Source of the DNA: Kitasatospora sp. MAA19
GTDB lineage: Bacteria > Actinomycetota > Actinomycetes > Streptomycetales > Streptomycetaceae
Direction: 5' to 3'
NCBI RefSeq assembly: GCF_029894125.1
Contig: NZ_JARXYZ010000030.1
Span: 1 to 64,000 of the forward strand
Length of the DNA: 64,000 nt
Each line of letters opens with the position of its first letter. Positions within the stretch are counted from its first letter, which is position 1. The translations under genes were made by a program, and so were the position numbers. The notes beneath the pieces are model-generated. The model did no database searches. It saw nothing but the letters and a program-made list of their open reading frames with translations, and had not been told where the DNA came from. Below are positions 24,551 through 33,050 of the stretch, piece by piece.

Positions 24551-25453
24551 ATGGGTTTCACCTTGCGTCAACTCGAGGTCTTCCTCACCGTCGCCGAGAC
24601 ACTGCACTTCGGGCGGGCCGCGGAACGGCTGCACATCTCCCAGCCGACGGTCAGTCAGGAGGTCGCCCGGCTGGAGCGGACCGTCGGCGTCGAGCTGTTC
24701 GACCGCAGCCGCCGCTCGGTCGCCCTGACCGAGGCCGGCGAGGTGATGGCCGCCGAGAGCACCCGGCTGCTCGGGCAGGCCGAGACGCTGCTGGCCCGGG
24801 TACGGCTGCACGAGGAGTCCCGGCTGGGCACGGCCCGGATCGTCGCCTCCCCGAGCGTGGCGAACCGGCTGCTGCCCGCCGTGGTCAGCCGCGCCGAACA
24901 GGAACTGCCCGCGCTCACCACCGCCGAGGTCGCCGTCGACACCGGACAGGTCTCCGCCGCCCTGGCCGCCGAACTGGCCGACATCGGCCTCGGCCGCTTC
25001 CTCGACGAGGTGCCCGGCTACCGGCTGGAGCGGATCGCCGACGAGCCGGTGCGGGTCGCCCTCGGCCGGGACCACCCGCTGGCCGGCCGGACCGCCGTCA
25101 GCCTGCGCGAACTGCGCGATCTGCCGCTCCTGCTGTGGCCGCGCGAGCAGCACCCGCGCTACTACGACCACGTGCTCGGCCTGTGCGCGGACCACGGCGT
25201 CGACCCGCCGGTGCTGGTCAGCCCGCCACGGATCGTCGGCTCCCGGCTCTACCTGCTCGCCCGCAATCGCGCGTTCTCGCTGGTGCCCGGCTCGATGACC
25301 GGCCACCTCACCGAGGACGTGGCCACCGTGCGACTGGACGGCCGGGCCACCCTGCCCCTGGAGATGCAGTGGCGGCTGGACGACCGCCGCCCCCGGCTGG
25401 CCGCCCTGCGCGACCTGGTCCGGCAGGAGGCGGCGGCCCTGGAGAGCGACTGA
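24551..25453 (+). CDS. LysR family regulator
   Basis: A 300-residue LysR protein. The helix-turn-helix is at about residues 3-60 (LRQLEVFLTVAETLHFGRAA, SQPTVSQEVARLE) and the periplasmic-binding-like effector domain follows from about 90. It is divergent from the psuG operon, with a perfect inverted repeat between, so it probably senses a pseudouridine or uracil-related metabolite (inference from position only). ATG 24551 begins exactly at the conserved MGFTLRQLEVF. Confidence 0.88.
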   Translation: MGFTLRQLEVFLTVAETLHFGRAAERLHISQPTVSQEVARLERTVGVELFDRSRRSVALTEAGEVMAAESTRLLGQAETLLARVRLHEESRLGTARIVASPSVANRLLPAVVSRAEQELPALTTAEVAVDTGQVSAALAAELADIGLGRFLDEVPGYRLERIADEPVRVALGRDHPLAGRTAVSLRELRDLPLLLWPREQHPRYYDHVLGLCADHGVDPPVLVSPPRIVGSRLYLLARNRAFSLVPGSMTGHLTEDVATVRLDGRATLPLEMQWRLDDRRPRLAALRDLVRQEAAALESD

Positions 25454-25510
25454 CACGCGTCCTGCGCGCGGCGACGCCCGGTCCTGGCCCGGAGGAGCCT
25501 TGACGCTGGC

Positions 25511-27256
25511 ATGCCACCGCCGAAAGGATGCCCGGATCGTCCACCCGGCCCGCGGCAGCGCCCGCCGGCCGCCCGACCCCGGGGACCCGCCTTGGCCGTC
25601 CGCCCGCTGTTCCGCCGCGCCGCCCGCTTACTCGGCGCCGCCGTCCTGACCCTCGCCGGCACCCTCACCGCCGCCGCCCCCGCCCACGCCGACTTCGGCA
25701 CCGACTACCACGACCCGGTCACCGCCACCAAGCCGCTCACCCGCCCCGACACCCGCTCCTGCACCGTCGAGGTGATGCACGACCAGCAGTTCCGCAACGG
25801 CTACGGCAACCCGCCCGACACCCCGTACACCGCCACCCTCACCCCGCCCGCCGACTGCGCCGGGCCCTGGTCGGCGGTGATCCTGGACCTCCACGGGCAG
25901 GTCGCCGGGCGGCAGTTCGACCGCATCTTCAGCGCCCGCATCGGCGGCGTCCAGGTGCTGCTCTCCTCCACCCCCGAGCCGTCCAAGGACGGCATCGAGT
26001 GGAACCTCGAACACGATCTCACCCGCTACGCCCCGCTGTTCACCGCCGGCCCGCAGCCGTTCTCCTTCGACCTCGCCAACGTCACCGACGCCACCTACAC
26101 CGGTGTCTTCACCATCAGCGCCAGCGTCACCTTCTACACCGCGGACGGTCACCGGCCCGCCGCCCGCACCGCCGACCACCTGCTCACCACCGGGCCGTTC
26201 GCCCTCACCCAGACCGCCCCCGCCGCCACCCGCGACCTCACCTTCCCGCAGAACCTGGAACGCCTCACCGCCGAGGTCTACACCCGGGGCGGCGGCGCCT
26301 GCGAGGAGTTCGCCTACGCCTCCGCGCCCGACGCCTTCGTCACCGCCAACCCGAGCCTCGGCGCCTGCGGCAAGGGCCCGTTCCGCGAACTGCGCCTCAC
26401 CGTCGACGGACGGACGGCCGGCGCGGTCTGGCCCTACCCCGTCATCTACACCGGCGGGTGGGATCCACTGCTCTGGCGGCCCGTCCCCGGCATCTTCGCC
26501 TTCGACCTGCCCGCCTACCGGCTCGACCTCACCCCCTACGTCGGCCTGCTGCTCGACGGCCGCCCGCACACCGTCGGCATCGCGGTGAACGCCACCGAGG
26601 CGCAGAACAACGACGTCTGGACCGGCCAGATCAACCTCTTCGCCGACGTCGACCACGGCTCCGCCCGCACCACCGGGCAGCTCGCCGAGCACCGGGTCGC
26701 CCCCGAGGCCCGCGTCGACACCCAGCTCGCCGACCACGGCGGCGGCAGCGGCGACTGGACGGTCACCGCGGGCCGGCACGACCTCGCCCGCGGCTGGGTC
26801 CAGACCTCGCACGGCCGGATCACCACCGAGGTCCGCGACGACCTCGCCTTCCGCTCCGCCCAGCAGCTGCGCGACAGCGGCAACGACGTGACCCTGCACA
26901 ACGGCACCGACCTCACCCGCACCACCGCCACCTGGGGCGGCGGCCCGCACCGCACCACGACCGTGCACGAGGACGAACCGCTGGACGTCACCTACCGGGT
27001 CACCCACGACGCGGCCGGGAACACCGACCAGCTGACCGCCATGGACCTCGGCTACCACCGCGAGGCCACCGCGGCCACCGGCGGCCACGTCACCGAGCGC
27101 TCGACCGTCGACCACACCCTCCGCCCCACCGCCCGCCGCCATGACGGCGACTCCACCGTCCGCACCGGCACCAGCACCGAGGACTACCGGAGCACCGGGC
27201 CCGACGGGCCGTACCACCGCACGCTCTCCTTCGTCGACGGGTGGCCGAAGCCGTAG
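25511..27256 (+). CDS. Secreted PNGase A-like protein
   Basis: A 581-residue exported protein. After a long basic N-terminus and a signal peptide (cleavage near AAPAHA, about residue 61) it shows a peptide-N4-(N-acetyl-glucosaminyl)asparagine amidase A-type body: CTVEVMHDQQF, WSAVILDLHGQVAGRQFDRI, VQVLLSSTPEPSKDGIEWN, and later PVIYTGGWDPLLWRPVPG. Such proteins release N-glycans from glycopeptides; in actinobacteria this activity is mostly untested. The start is uncertain: ATG 25511 lacks a well-placed ribosome site, and TTG 25592 preceded by GGGGACC would give a normal-length signal peptide. Confidence 0.75.
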   Translation: MPPPKGCPDRPPGPRQRPPAARPRGPALAVRPLFRRAARLLGAAVLTLAGTLTAAAPAHADFGTDYHDPVTATKPLTRPDTRSCTVEVMHDQQFRNGYGNPPDTPYTATLTPPADCAGPWSAVILDLHGQVAGRQFDRIFSARIGGVQVLLSSTPEPSKDGIEWNLEHDLTRYAPLFTAGPQPFSFDLANVTDATYTGVFTISASVTFYTADGHRPAARTADHLLTTGPFALTQTAPAATRDLTFPQNLERLTAEVYTRGGGACEEFAYASAPDAFVTANPSLGACGKGPFRELRLTVDGRTAGAVWPYPVIYTGGWDPLLWRPVPGIFAFDLPAYRLDLTPYVGLLLDGRPHTVGIAVNATEAQNNDVWTGQINLFADVDHGSARTTGQLAEHRVAPEARVDTQLADHGGGSGDWTVTAGRHDLARGWVQTSHGRITTEVRDDLAFRSAQQLRDSGNDVTLHNGTDLTRTTATWGGGPHRTTTVHEDEPLDVTYRVTHDAAGNTDQLTAMDLGYHREATAATGGHVTERSTVDHTLRPTARRHDGDSTVRTGTSTEDYRSTGPDGPYHRTLSFVDGWPKP

Positions 27257-27552
27257 CGGCGCCCGATAGCAGCGGAAAGATCACGTTTTGCGAAATCCAC
27301 CCGATTTCGAGCGGTTGCCCCCTGGTGCACACGGCGTGGGAGGCGCATGATGGGAGTGGACCTGCGAGGTAGCTGAAGGAGTTCGACCGCAGGAGGCAGT
27401 GGCGACAGATCGAGACGGATCAGGGTCTGCCGCTGGTACTACCTCGGTCGACGATCGAACTACCGGCCGGAGGACGTCATGTCCGGAGGCCACCCCCACC
27501 TCGCAGGTTCTCGCGTCCACGGAGCACCCCCTCGGCTCCGTGGACGCACCCG
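27257..27552. other. Gap, no convincing gene
   Basis: This 296-bp gap between convergent genes has two GGAGG sites (about 27391 and 27471). The only frame after the second, from ATG 27479, is 30 codons and crosses the terminator, so I do not call it. The sequence ACCTGCGAGGT near 27360 recurs inverted as ACCTCGCAGGT near 27499. Confidence 0.4.
27514..27548. terminator. Terminator of response regulator gene
   Basis: Perfect 13-bp arms GCGTCCACGGAGC and GCTCCGTGGACGC around a 9-nt loop, 5 nt past the regulator's stop codon. Confidence 0.8.
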
Positions 27553-28239
27553 TCACCGCGGCACCGGATAGCCCATCTCCCAGGCGTGGACCGCGATCCC
27601 GACCCGGTTCGCCACCCCGAGCTTGCGCTGGATGCTCGCGACGTGCGTCTTCACCGTCCCCGGCGAGATGAACAGGTCGGCGGCGATGTCGGCGTTCGTC
27701 CGGCCCGCCGCCACCTGACCGGCGATCTCCACCTCCCGCTCGGTCAGCGGCACCACCGGTGCCGACCGCGGCTCCGGGCGGCGCGGCGCCGTCACCTGCC
27801 GCAGCAGCCGGACCGTGACCGCCGGGCTGATCAGGCTCTCCCCGTCCGCCGCCGCCCGCACCGCCTCGGCGAGCAGCGCCGGCCCCGAGCGCTTCAGCAG
27901 GAACCCCGACGCACCGTGCCGCAACGCCGGGTACACGTACTCGTCCAGGTCGAAGGTGGTCAGCACGACCACCCGCACCGGCTCCGCCACCCCCGGCCCG
28001 GCCAGCCGCCGGGTCAGCTCCAGCCCGTCCATCCGCGGCATCCGGATGTCCACCAGCACGACGTCGGGCCGCAGTTCGGCCGCGAGCGCCAGAGCGGCCA
28101 CCCCGTCGGCGGCCTCCCCCACCACCTCGATGTCCGGCTGCGCCGCCAGGATCCGCCGGACACCGCGCCGGACGGCCTCCTGGTCGTCCGCGATCAACGT
28201 ACGGATGATCCGCGGATGCTCACCGTTCGTACTCGTCAC
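27553..28239 (-). CDS. NarL/FixJ family response regulator
   Basis: A 228-residue two-component regulator. The receiver domain has the acidic pair at about 18-19, the phosphoacceptor Asp near 64 in VLVDIRMPRMDG and the conserved Lys in GFLLKR (about 113). The LuxR-type HTH is at about 165-208 (LTEREVEIAGQVAAGRTNADIA). The start is GTG 28239. The likely partner is the HisKA_3 sensor at 30060-31259 on the same strand; an oppositely oriented phosphatase gene separates the two. Confidence 0.9.
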   Translation of the reverse strand: MTSTNGEHPRIIRTLIADDQEAVRRGVRRILAAQPDIEVVGEAADGVAALALAAELRPDVVLVDIRMPRMDGLELTRRLAGPGVAEPVRVVVLTTFDLDEYVYPALRHGASGFLLKRSGPALLAEAVRAAADGESLISPAVTVRLLRQVTAPRRPEPRSAPVVPLTEREVEIAGQVAAGRTNADIAADLFISPGTVKTHVASIQRKLGVANRVGIAVHAWEMGYPVPR

Positions 28240-28399
28240 GCAGGCAGTCTGCCACGCCCGTCCGGGCCACGGTCCGGACCACCGGGCGAGCCGCCGCCCG
28301 CGCCGCCGGGGCCCGCCCGCCACCAGCGCGCCCCGCCGGGAGGGAAGTTCACGCCGGAGGTCCGGCGCGGTTCACCTGCGCGCGGTGAGACTGCCGGCC

Positions 28400-29983
28400 A
28401 TGAACGCTTCCAGTGGACGTCTCCCCGTCAGCCGGCGCGGGATCCTGGCCGGCGCCACCGGCCTCGGTCTCGGCGGTGCCGTCTCCCTCTCCGGCCTCGC
28501 GGCCACGCCCGCCGCCGCCTCCCCACTGCTCCTGGAACGGCCGGACCGCTCCGGCGCCCCGCGCGTCGCCGGCCTGCACCTCCAGTTCGGCTCGGACGCC
28601 TCGCGCGAGGTCGTGGTCTCCTGGCACACCACCGCCTCCGTCGGCAACCCCCGCGTCATGTACGGCACTTCGCACGGCGGCTTCGGACGGTCCGTACCGG
28701 CCGACACCACCACCTACCGCGACGCCGCGTCCGGCACCGAGGTCCAGACCCACCACGCCCGGCTGACCGGCCTGCACCCCGACACGGACTACGTCTACGC
28801 GGCGGTCCACGACAGCGCCACCCCGGAACTCGGCACCGTCCGCACCGCCCCGCGCGGCCGGGCCGCCTTCACCTTCACCAGCTTCGGCGACCAGGGCACC
28901 CCCACCCTCGGCAAGCAGACCGCGAACGGCTACGCCAACGACAACCTGGGCAGCCCCGCCGCCGGCGACACCACCGCCGGAGTCGAGCGCATCGCCCCGC
29001 TGTTCCACCTCGTCAACGGGGACCTCTGCTACGCCAACCTCGCCACCGACCGGGTCCGCACCTGGTCCGACTGGTTCGAGAACAACACCCGCTCCGCCCG
29101 CCACCGCCCCTGGATGCCCGCCGCCGGCAACCACGAGAACGAGCGCGGCAACGGCCCGATCGGCTACGGCGCCTACCAGGCCTACTTCGACCTTCCGCCC
29201 TCCGGCGCCGACGACGAACTGCGCGGCCTCTGGTACGCGTTCACCGCCGGCGCGGTCCGCGTCATCAGCCTCAACAACGACGACGTCGCCTACCAGGACG
29301 CCGGCAACTCCTACGTGCACGGCTACTCCGGTGGCGCCCAGCAGCGCTGGCTGGAACGGGAGTTGGCGGCCGCCGACGCGGACCCGGAGATCGACTGGAT
29401 CGTGGTCTGCATGCACCAGGTCGTCATCTCCACCGCCGACAAGTTCAACGGCGCCGACCTCGGCATCCGCGAGACCTGGGTGCCGCTGTTCGACAGGTAC
29501 GGCGTCGACCTGGTGGTCTGCGGCCACGAGCACCACTACGAGCGCTCGCACCCGATCCGCGGCCAGCAGCACACCGACACCCGCACCCCCATCCCGGTCG
29601 CCACCGACACCGAGACCATCGACACCACCCGGGGCACCGTCCACATGGTGATCGGCGGCGGCGGCACCTCCGCCCCCTCCAACCACCTCTTCTTCAGCCC
29701 CGCCAAGGCCCGCGTCATCACCGGCGTCGGCCCCGTCGACCCGGCCACCGGCAAGCGGCCGCCGGTGTACGTGATCGAGGACGCGCCCTGGTCCGCCTTC
29801 CGCGACGCCGACAACCCGTACGGCTTCGCCGCCTTCGAGGTCGACCCGGGCGAGCGCGGCGGTCAGACCACCATCGACGTCACCTACTACTCCGTCAGCG
29901 GCCCCTACGGCGACCTCGTCCCCGTCGACCGCTTCACCCTGACCCGTCCGCGCGGCGCCCGCGGCCGAGGCCGCCGGCCCTGA
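28400..29983 (+). CDS. Secreted purple acid phosphatase-like metallophosphoesterase
   Basis: A 527-residue exported enzyme. The N-terminus has a Tat signal (SRRGILAGATGLGL, about 11-24). An N-terminal fibronectin-like purple acid phosphatase domain (LQFGSDASREVVVSWHT, about 61-77) precedes the calcineurin-like catalytic domain with metal motifs FGDQG, NGDLCYANL, AGNHENE, VCMHQVV and CGHEHHYERSHP (about residues 155-390). It hydrolyses phosphate esters outside the cell. It lies between the regulator and sensor genes of a two-component system but on the other strand, so it may be the system's target; no PhoP box was recognised. Confidence 0.88.
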   Translation: MNASSGRLPVSRRGILAGATGLGLGGAVSLSGLAATPAAASPLLLERPDRSGAPRVAGLHLQFGSDASREVVVSWHTTASVGNPRVMYGTSHGGFGRSVPADTTTYRDAASGTEVQTHHARLTGLHPDTDYVYAAVHDSATPELGTVRTAPRGRAAFTFTSFGDQGTPTLGKQTANGYANDNLGSPAAGDTTAGVERIAPLFHLVNGDLCYANLATDRVRTWSDWFENNTRSARHRPWMPAAGNHENERGNGPIGYGAYQAYFDLPPSGADDELRGLWYAFTAGAVRVISLNNDDVAYQDAGNSYVHGYSGGAQQRWLERELAAADADPEIDWIVVCMHQVVISTADKFNGADLGIRETWVPLFDRYGVDLVVCGHEHHYERSHPIRGQQHTDTRTPIPVATDTETIDTTRGTVHMVIGGGGTSAPSNHLFFSPAKARVITGVGPVDPATGKRPPVYVIEDAPWSAFRDADNPYGFAAFEVDPGERGGQTTIDVTYYSVSGPYGDLVPVDRFTLTRPRGARGRGRRP

Positions 29984-29990
29984 CCCGCAC

Positions 29991-30043
29991 CCCCGTGGGC
30001 GCGCGGCCGGTGCGGTTCACACCCGCGCCACGCGCCCACGGGG
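29991..30043. terminator. Bidirectional terminator
   Basis: Perfect 13-bp arms CCCCGTGGGCGCG (29991-30003) and CGCGCCCACGGGG (30031-30043) between the convergent phosphatase and sensor kinase genes. Confidence 0.7.
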
Positions 30044-30059
30044 GTCCGCCGGACGGGGG

Positions 30060-31259
30060 TTACCGCCCCGGCAGCGTGCAGACCACCCGCCAACCCGACG
30101 GGGCCCGCGGCCCGGCGGCGAGGGTGCCGCCGTGGGCGGCGGCACGGGCGGCGAGGCCGGCCAGGCCGGTCCCGCCGGAGCCCGGGCGGCGGCGCAGCAG
30201 GGGCCCACGGCCGCGGGACGGGTCGCCCGTGTCCGTGACCGTCACCTCGACCGAGCGCCCGGGCCCGGGGGCCACCCGGACAGCGACCTCGGTCGTGCCC
30301 GGGGCGTGGCGGCGGATGTTGGTGAGGGCCTCCAGGACGACGGCGTACGCGGTCGCCTGGGCCTCGGCGGTGAGCAGGTCGGCCGTGCCGGGGGCGAGGT
30401 CGATGGTGCTGCGCGGGCCGCCGGTCGCGCCGAACCTGGCCACCAGGTCCGGGAGTTCGGTCAGGCCGCGGCGGCCGGTGGCGCCGGCCGCGCCCGGGTC
30501 GGACCGCGGGTCGCGCAGCGCGCCGACCATCTCGTCCATCGAGTCGAGTGCCCGCAGGCCCGCCTCCTCCAGGCGGCGCAGCAGTGCGGTGGTCTCCTCC
30601 GACTCCTGGCCCGGCAACTGGCCGGCCTGCGCCTCCAGCACGATGCCGGTGATCTCGTGGGCGACGAAGTCGTGCAGGCCCCGGGCCACTTCGAGGCGCT
30701 GCTCGCGCCGCGCGCGGTCCACCGCCCGCTCCCGGCGGGCGTCGAGGACGCGCAGGTAGAGGCTCGCCCCGGCGACGCCGAGCGTCGGCAGCAGGGAGAC
30801 CAGCACGACGGTCACCGGGCCGGCCAGGCCGCGCTGCGGCGTCCGGAGGGCGAAGCGCAGCGGCAGCAGCACCGCCGCGAGGCCGACCAGGGCGCCGACC
30901 GGGCCGGCCCAGCGGTCGGGCAGTCGGCGAACGCCCCGGAAGAGCAGTCCGAGCAGGGCGAGCCATTCGAAGGGCAGCCAGAACGCGGGCAGCCGGTACG
31001 GGCCCGGGTAGAACAGGTCGACCAGCATCGAGAGCCCGGCCGCCGCCAGGGCCGCCGACCCCGGCGTGACCCGTCGGCCCCGCCCGGGCGACAGCGCCGC
31101 CACCACGGTGAACGCCGCCGTCGCGGCGACCAGCAGGGCCGCGCCACGGGCACCCGGGTGCGCGAGCACGACGGGCGCCAGCAGGACCGGAACGGCGACG
31201 ACGGCGAGCGGACGGCCGAACCGGGCGACGCCGGCCGGGGACGGGAATTCGGTACGCAC
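30060..31259 (-). CDS. Sensor histidine kinase, HisKA_3 type
   Basis: A 399-residue membrane kinase. The N-terminal half has about five or six hydrophobic segments. The phosphoacceptor domain holds GLHDFVAHEITG with His near residue 196, and the ATPase domain has ALTNIRRHAPG (N-box) and VTVTDTGD (G1), then GGTGLAGLAARAAAHGG. This is the NarL-partner class of kinase. The start is GTG 31259; a TAGGCT -10 at about 31266-31271 suggests a leaderless transcript. It lies upstream of the response regulator at 27553 but is separated from it by the convergent phosphatase gene. Confidence 0.85.
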   Translation of the reverse strand: MRTEFPSPAGVARFGRPLAVVAVPVLLAPVVLAHPGARGAALLVAATAAFTVVAALSPGRGRRVTPGSAALAAAGLSMLVDLFYPGPYRLPAFWLPFEWLALLGLLFRGVRRLPDRWAGPVGALVGLAAVLLPLRFALRTPQRGLAGPVTVVLVSLLPTLGVAGASLYLRVLDARRERAVDRARREQRLEVARGLHDFVAHEITGIVLEAQAGQLPGQESEETTALLRRLEEAGLRALDSMDEMVGALRDPRSDPGAAGATGRRGLTELPDLVARFGATGGPRSTIDLAPGTADLLTAEAQATAYAVVLEALTNIRRHAPGTTEVAVRVAPGPGRSVEVTVTDTGDPSRGRGPLLRRRPGSGGTGLAGLAARAAAHGGTLAAGPRAPSGWRVVCTLPGR

Positions 31260-31459
31260 CCGGCCGAGCCTACGGTCCGTCCACGGCGTCCCGGGCCCTG
31301 GGCCCGCCACCGGGGCAGCTCTCCCTGGGGAGGCGGGATCCTCCCCAGGGTGGAGTCCGGAGGCGCCCGACTCCCCTCCGCAGCGGGAGGTCTGGCGCGG
31401 CGTCCAGGGCGAGAGTGGTGGCACCGGAGATTCCCCCCGCTGAGAAGGACGAGCCCGCC

Positions 31460-32011
31460 ATGAACCGTCGCACCGCCGTCGCCGCAGCCGCCCTCTGCCT
31501 GCTGGCGACCGTCGCCGCCGCCACGCCCGCCTCCGCCGCCGGCCCGGCCGCCGACCCCGCCGGCGGCGCTGCCGGGCCGGTGCGGGTGCACGGCGCCGGT
31601 GGGACGGTCCTGACCGCTGCCTTCGGCGAGTTCGCGGGCGATCCGGTCCGCTTCGAACTGGACGCCCGGGCGGGCGTCAACACCGACCCGAGGACGACCA
31701 GCGGGCACTTCCACGTCACCCACGTGCACACCGACGGCCGGCCGGTGGCCGACTTCGAGGGGGACGTCAGCTGCCTGGCCGTGGGCGGCCGGGAGGCGAT
31801 CGCGACCGGTGTGGTCACCAGGGGCGAGGCGCCGTGGTTCCCGGGCCGGCCGCTGGTCGGGCAGAAGGTCACGATCTCGGTGGAGGACAACGGGAGGCGC
31901 GGGGACCGGCTGGGCTGGATCTGGGGCATGTTCGGCGCGCCCGTCTCGGACTGCCAGGGCACGGTACCGTTCATCCGCACGACCAGTGGCGACTTCACCG
32001 TGCGCGGCTGA
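31460..32011 (+). CDS. Secreted protein of unknown function
   Basis: A 183-residue protein with a signal peptide (about residues 1-27, ending ASA). The rest contains FELDARAGVNTDPRTTSGHF and HVHTDGRPVADFEGDVSCL, then a conserved DNGRRGDRLGWIWGMFG stretch and a second cysteine in VSDCQGTVPF, so one disulfide is possible. Similar single-domain secreted proteins occur across actinobacteria without known function. ATG 31460 has a GAAGGA site. It is divergent from the sensor kinase gene. Confidence 0.7.
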   Translation: MNRRTAVAAAALCLLATVAAATPASAAGPAADPAGGAAGPVRVHGAGGTVLTAAFGEFAGDPVRFELDARAGVNTDPRTTSGHFHVTHVHTDGRPVADFEGDVSCLAVGGREAIATGVVTRGEAPWFPGRPLVGQKVTISVEDNGRRGDRLGWIWGMFGAPVSDCQGTVPFIRTTSGDFTVRG

Positions 32012-32175
32012 CCCCGCCCGACCAGGGGCCTCCCCACGCCGTCCGGCGCCACCACCGCCCGACCGCCCCTGGAGGCCCGCCCGATGCCCGTCGACCGCCC
32101 GACCGCGCCCCGCCCCGCGGCACCCGGGCCATCCGAACGGGGCGCGGGGTCCACCGACCGTACCGGGGAGGGCCG

Positions 32176-32982
32176 GTGAACCCCGCGCCCGACCGTCGCC
32201 ACGCCCACGGCACCGGGCGCACGGACGGCAGCAACCACACCGACCACGGCCGACTCGCCGCCATCGGCCCGTACTTCGCGCTCGACACCCCCGCCACGCC
32301 CGGCGAGGCCCCGCCCCCGGGCTTCCGGCCGCTGTCCGAGCTGTACGGCACCGGGCCGGACGGGCCACTAGCCCGGCGGATCCGGGTGGTGGCGCGGCGG
32401 CTCGGCACCACCGAGCCCCGGGTGGCCGCGTCGATCCTGCACCTCGGACTGGCCGCCCGCTTCTGGTCGGTGGGCCTCGGCGCGGCGGTCCTGCTGGGGA
32501 CGGTTCCGACGCTGGAGCGCGCCTGGGTGCGGATCCCGGACCAGGGGCCGCTCGACCTCTGGACGCCGCCCGAGCCGGTGCCGCCCGCCCAGCGGCCGCT
32601 CCCCGCGCCGGGAACGCCCGCCGACCAGGGCTCGCTCGCCGACCGGCTGTACGAGGCCGTCCTGGTGGGACAGTTGGAGCCGCTGGCGGCGGCGGTGCGG
32701 TCCGCCGTCCCGCTCTCCGCACGGCTGCTGGCCGGGAACGCCGCCTCCGCGCTGGCCGGCACCCTCCGGGTCCTGGACGCGCACGCGCCGGGGCCCGCCC
32801 GGGCGTTGGTGGCGGAGCTGCTCGCCCGTCCGCCGCTGGCCGGCACCGGGACCCTGTCGGCCGGGCCGCGCGGCGCCGCCTTCCGGCGGACCAGCTGCTG
32901 CCTGTACTACCGGGTGGGGCCGGGTGCCGGGGTCTGCGGCGACTGCTGTTTCAGCCGGCCGCCCGCGCGGAGGCGGGGCTGA
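32176..32982 (+). CDS. FhuF-like [2Fe-2S]-binding protein
   Basis: A 268-residue protein resembling ferric-iron reductase FhuF. The middle is helical (RIRVVARRLGTTEPRVAASI), and the C-terminus carries the FhuF-type cluster motif: CC in RRTSCCLYYR, about ten residues, then CGDCC. FhuF proteins reduce iron bound to hydroxamate siderophores after uptake. No siderophore genes adjoin and no iron box is visible upstream. The start is GTG 32176 after a GGGAGGG site. Confidence 0.75.
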   Translation: MNPAPDRRHAHGTGRTDGSNHTDHGRLAAIGPYFALDTPATPGEAPPPGFRPLSELYGTGPDGPLARRIRVVARRLGTTEPRVAASILHLGLAARFWSVGLGAAVLLGTVPTLERAWVRIPDQGPLDLWTPPEPVPPAQRPLPAPGTPADQGSLADRLYEAVLVGQLEPLAAAVRSAVPLSARLLAGNAASALAGTLRVLDAHAPGPARALVAELLARPPLAGTGTLSAGPRGAAFRRTSCCLYYRVGPGAGVCGDCCFSRPPARRRG

Positions 32983-33018
32983 CCGAGGCAGCGCCGACCG
33001 AAGCGGAGCGGACCGACC

Positions 33019-33050
33019 GGCTATGACCTTCATGATTGAAGGTCATAGCC
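33019..33050. terminator. Bidirectional terminator overlapping a stop codon
   Basis: Perfect 14-bp arms GGCTATGACCTTCA and TGAAGGTCATAGCC around TGAT, between the convergent FhuF-like and cache genes. The right arm includes the last codons and stop of the cache gene. It is AT-rich for this genome. Confidence 0.7.

Noticed and set aside
27399..27671. Small open frame after GGAGG at 27391
   Set aside because: It runs through the response regulator's terminator and antisense into its coding sequence, with no family resemblance.
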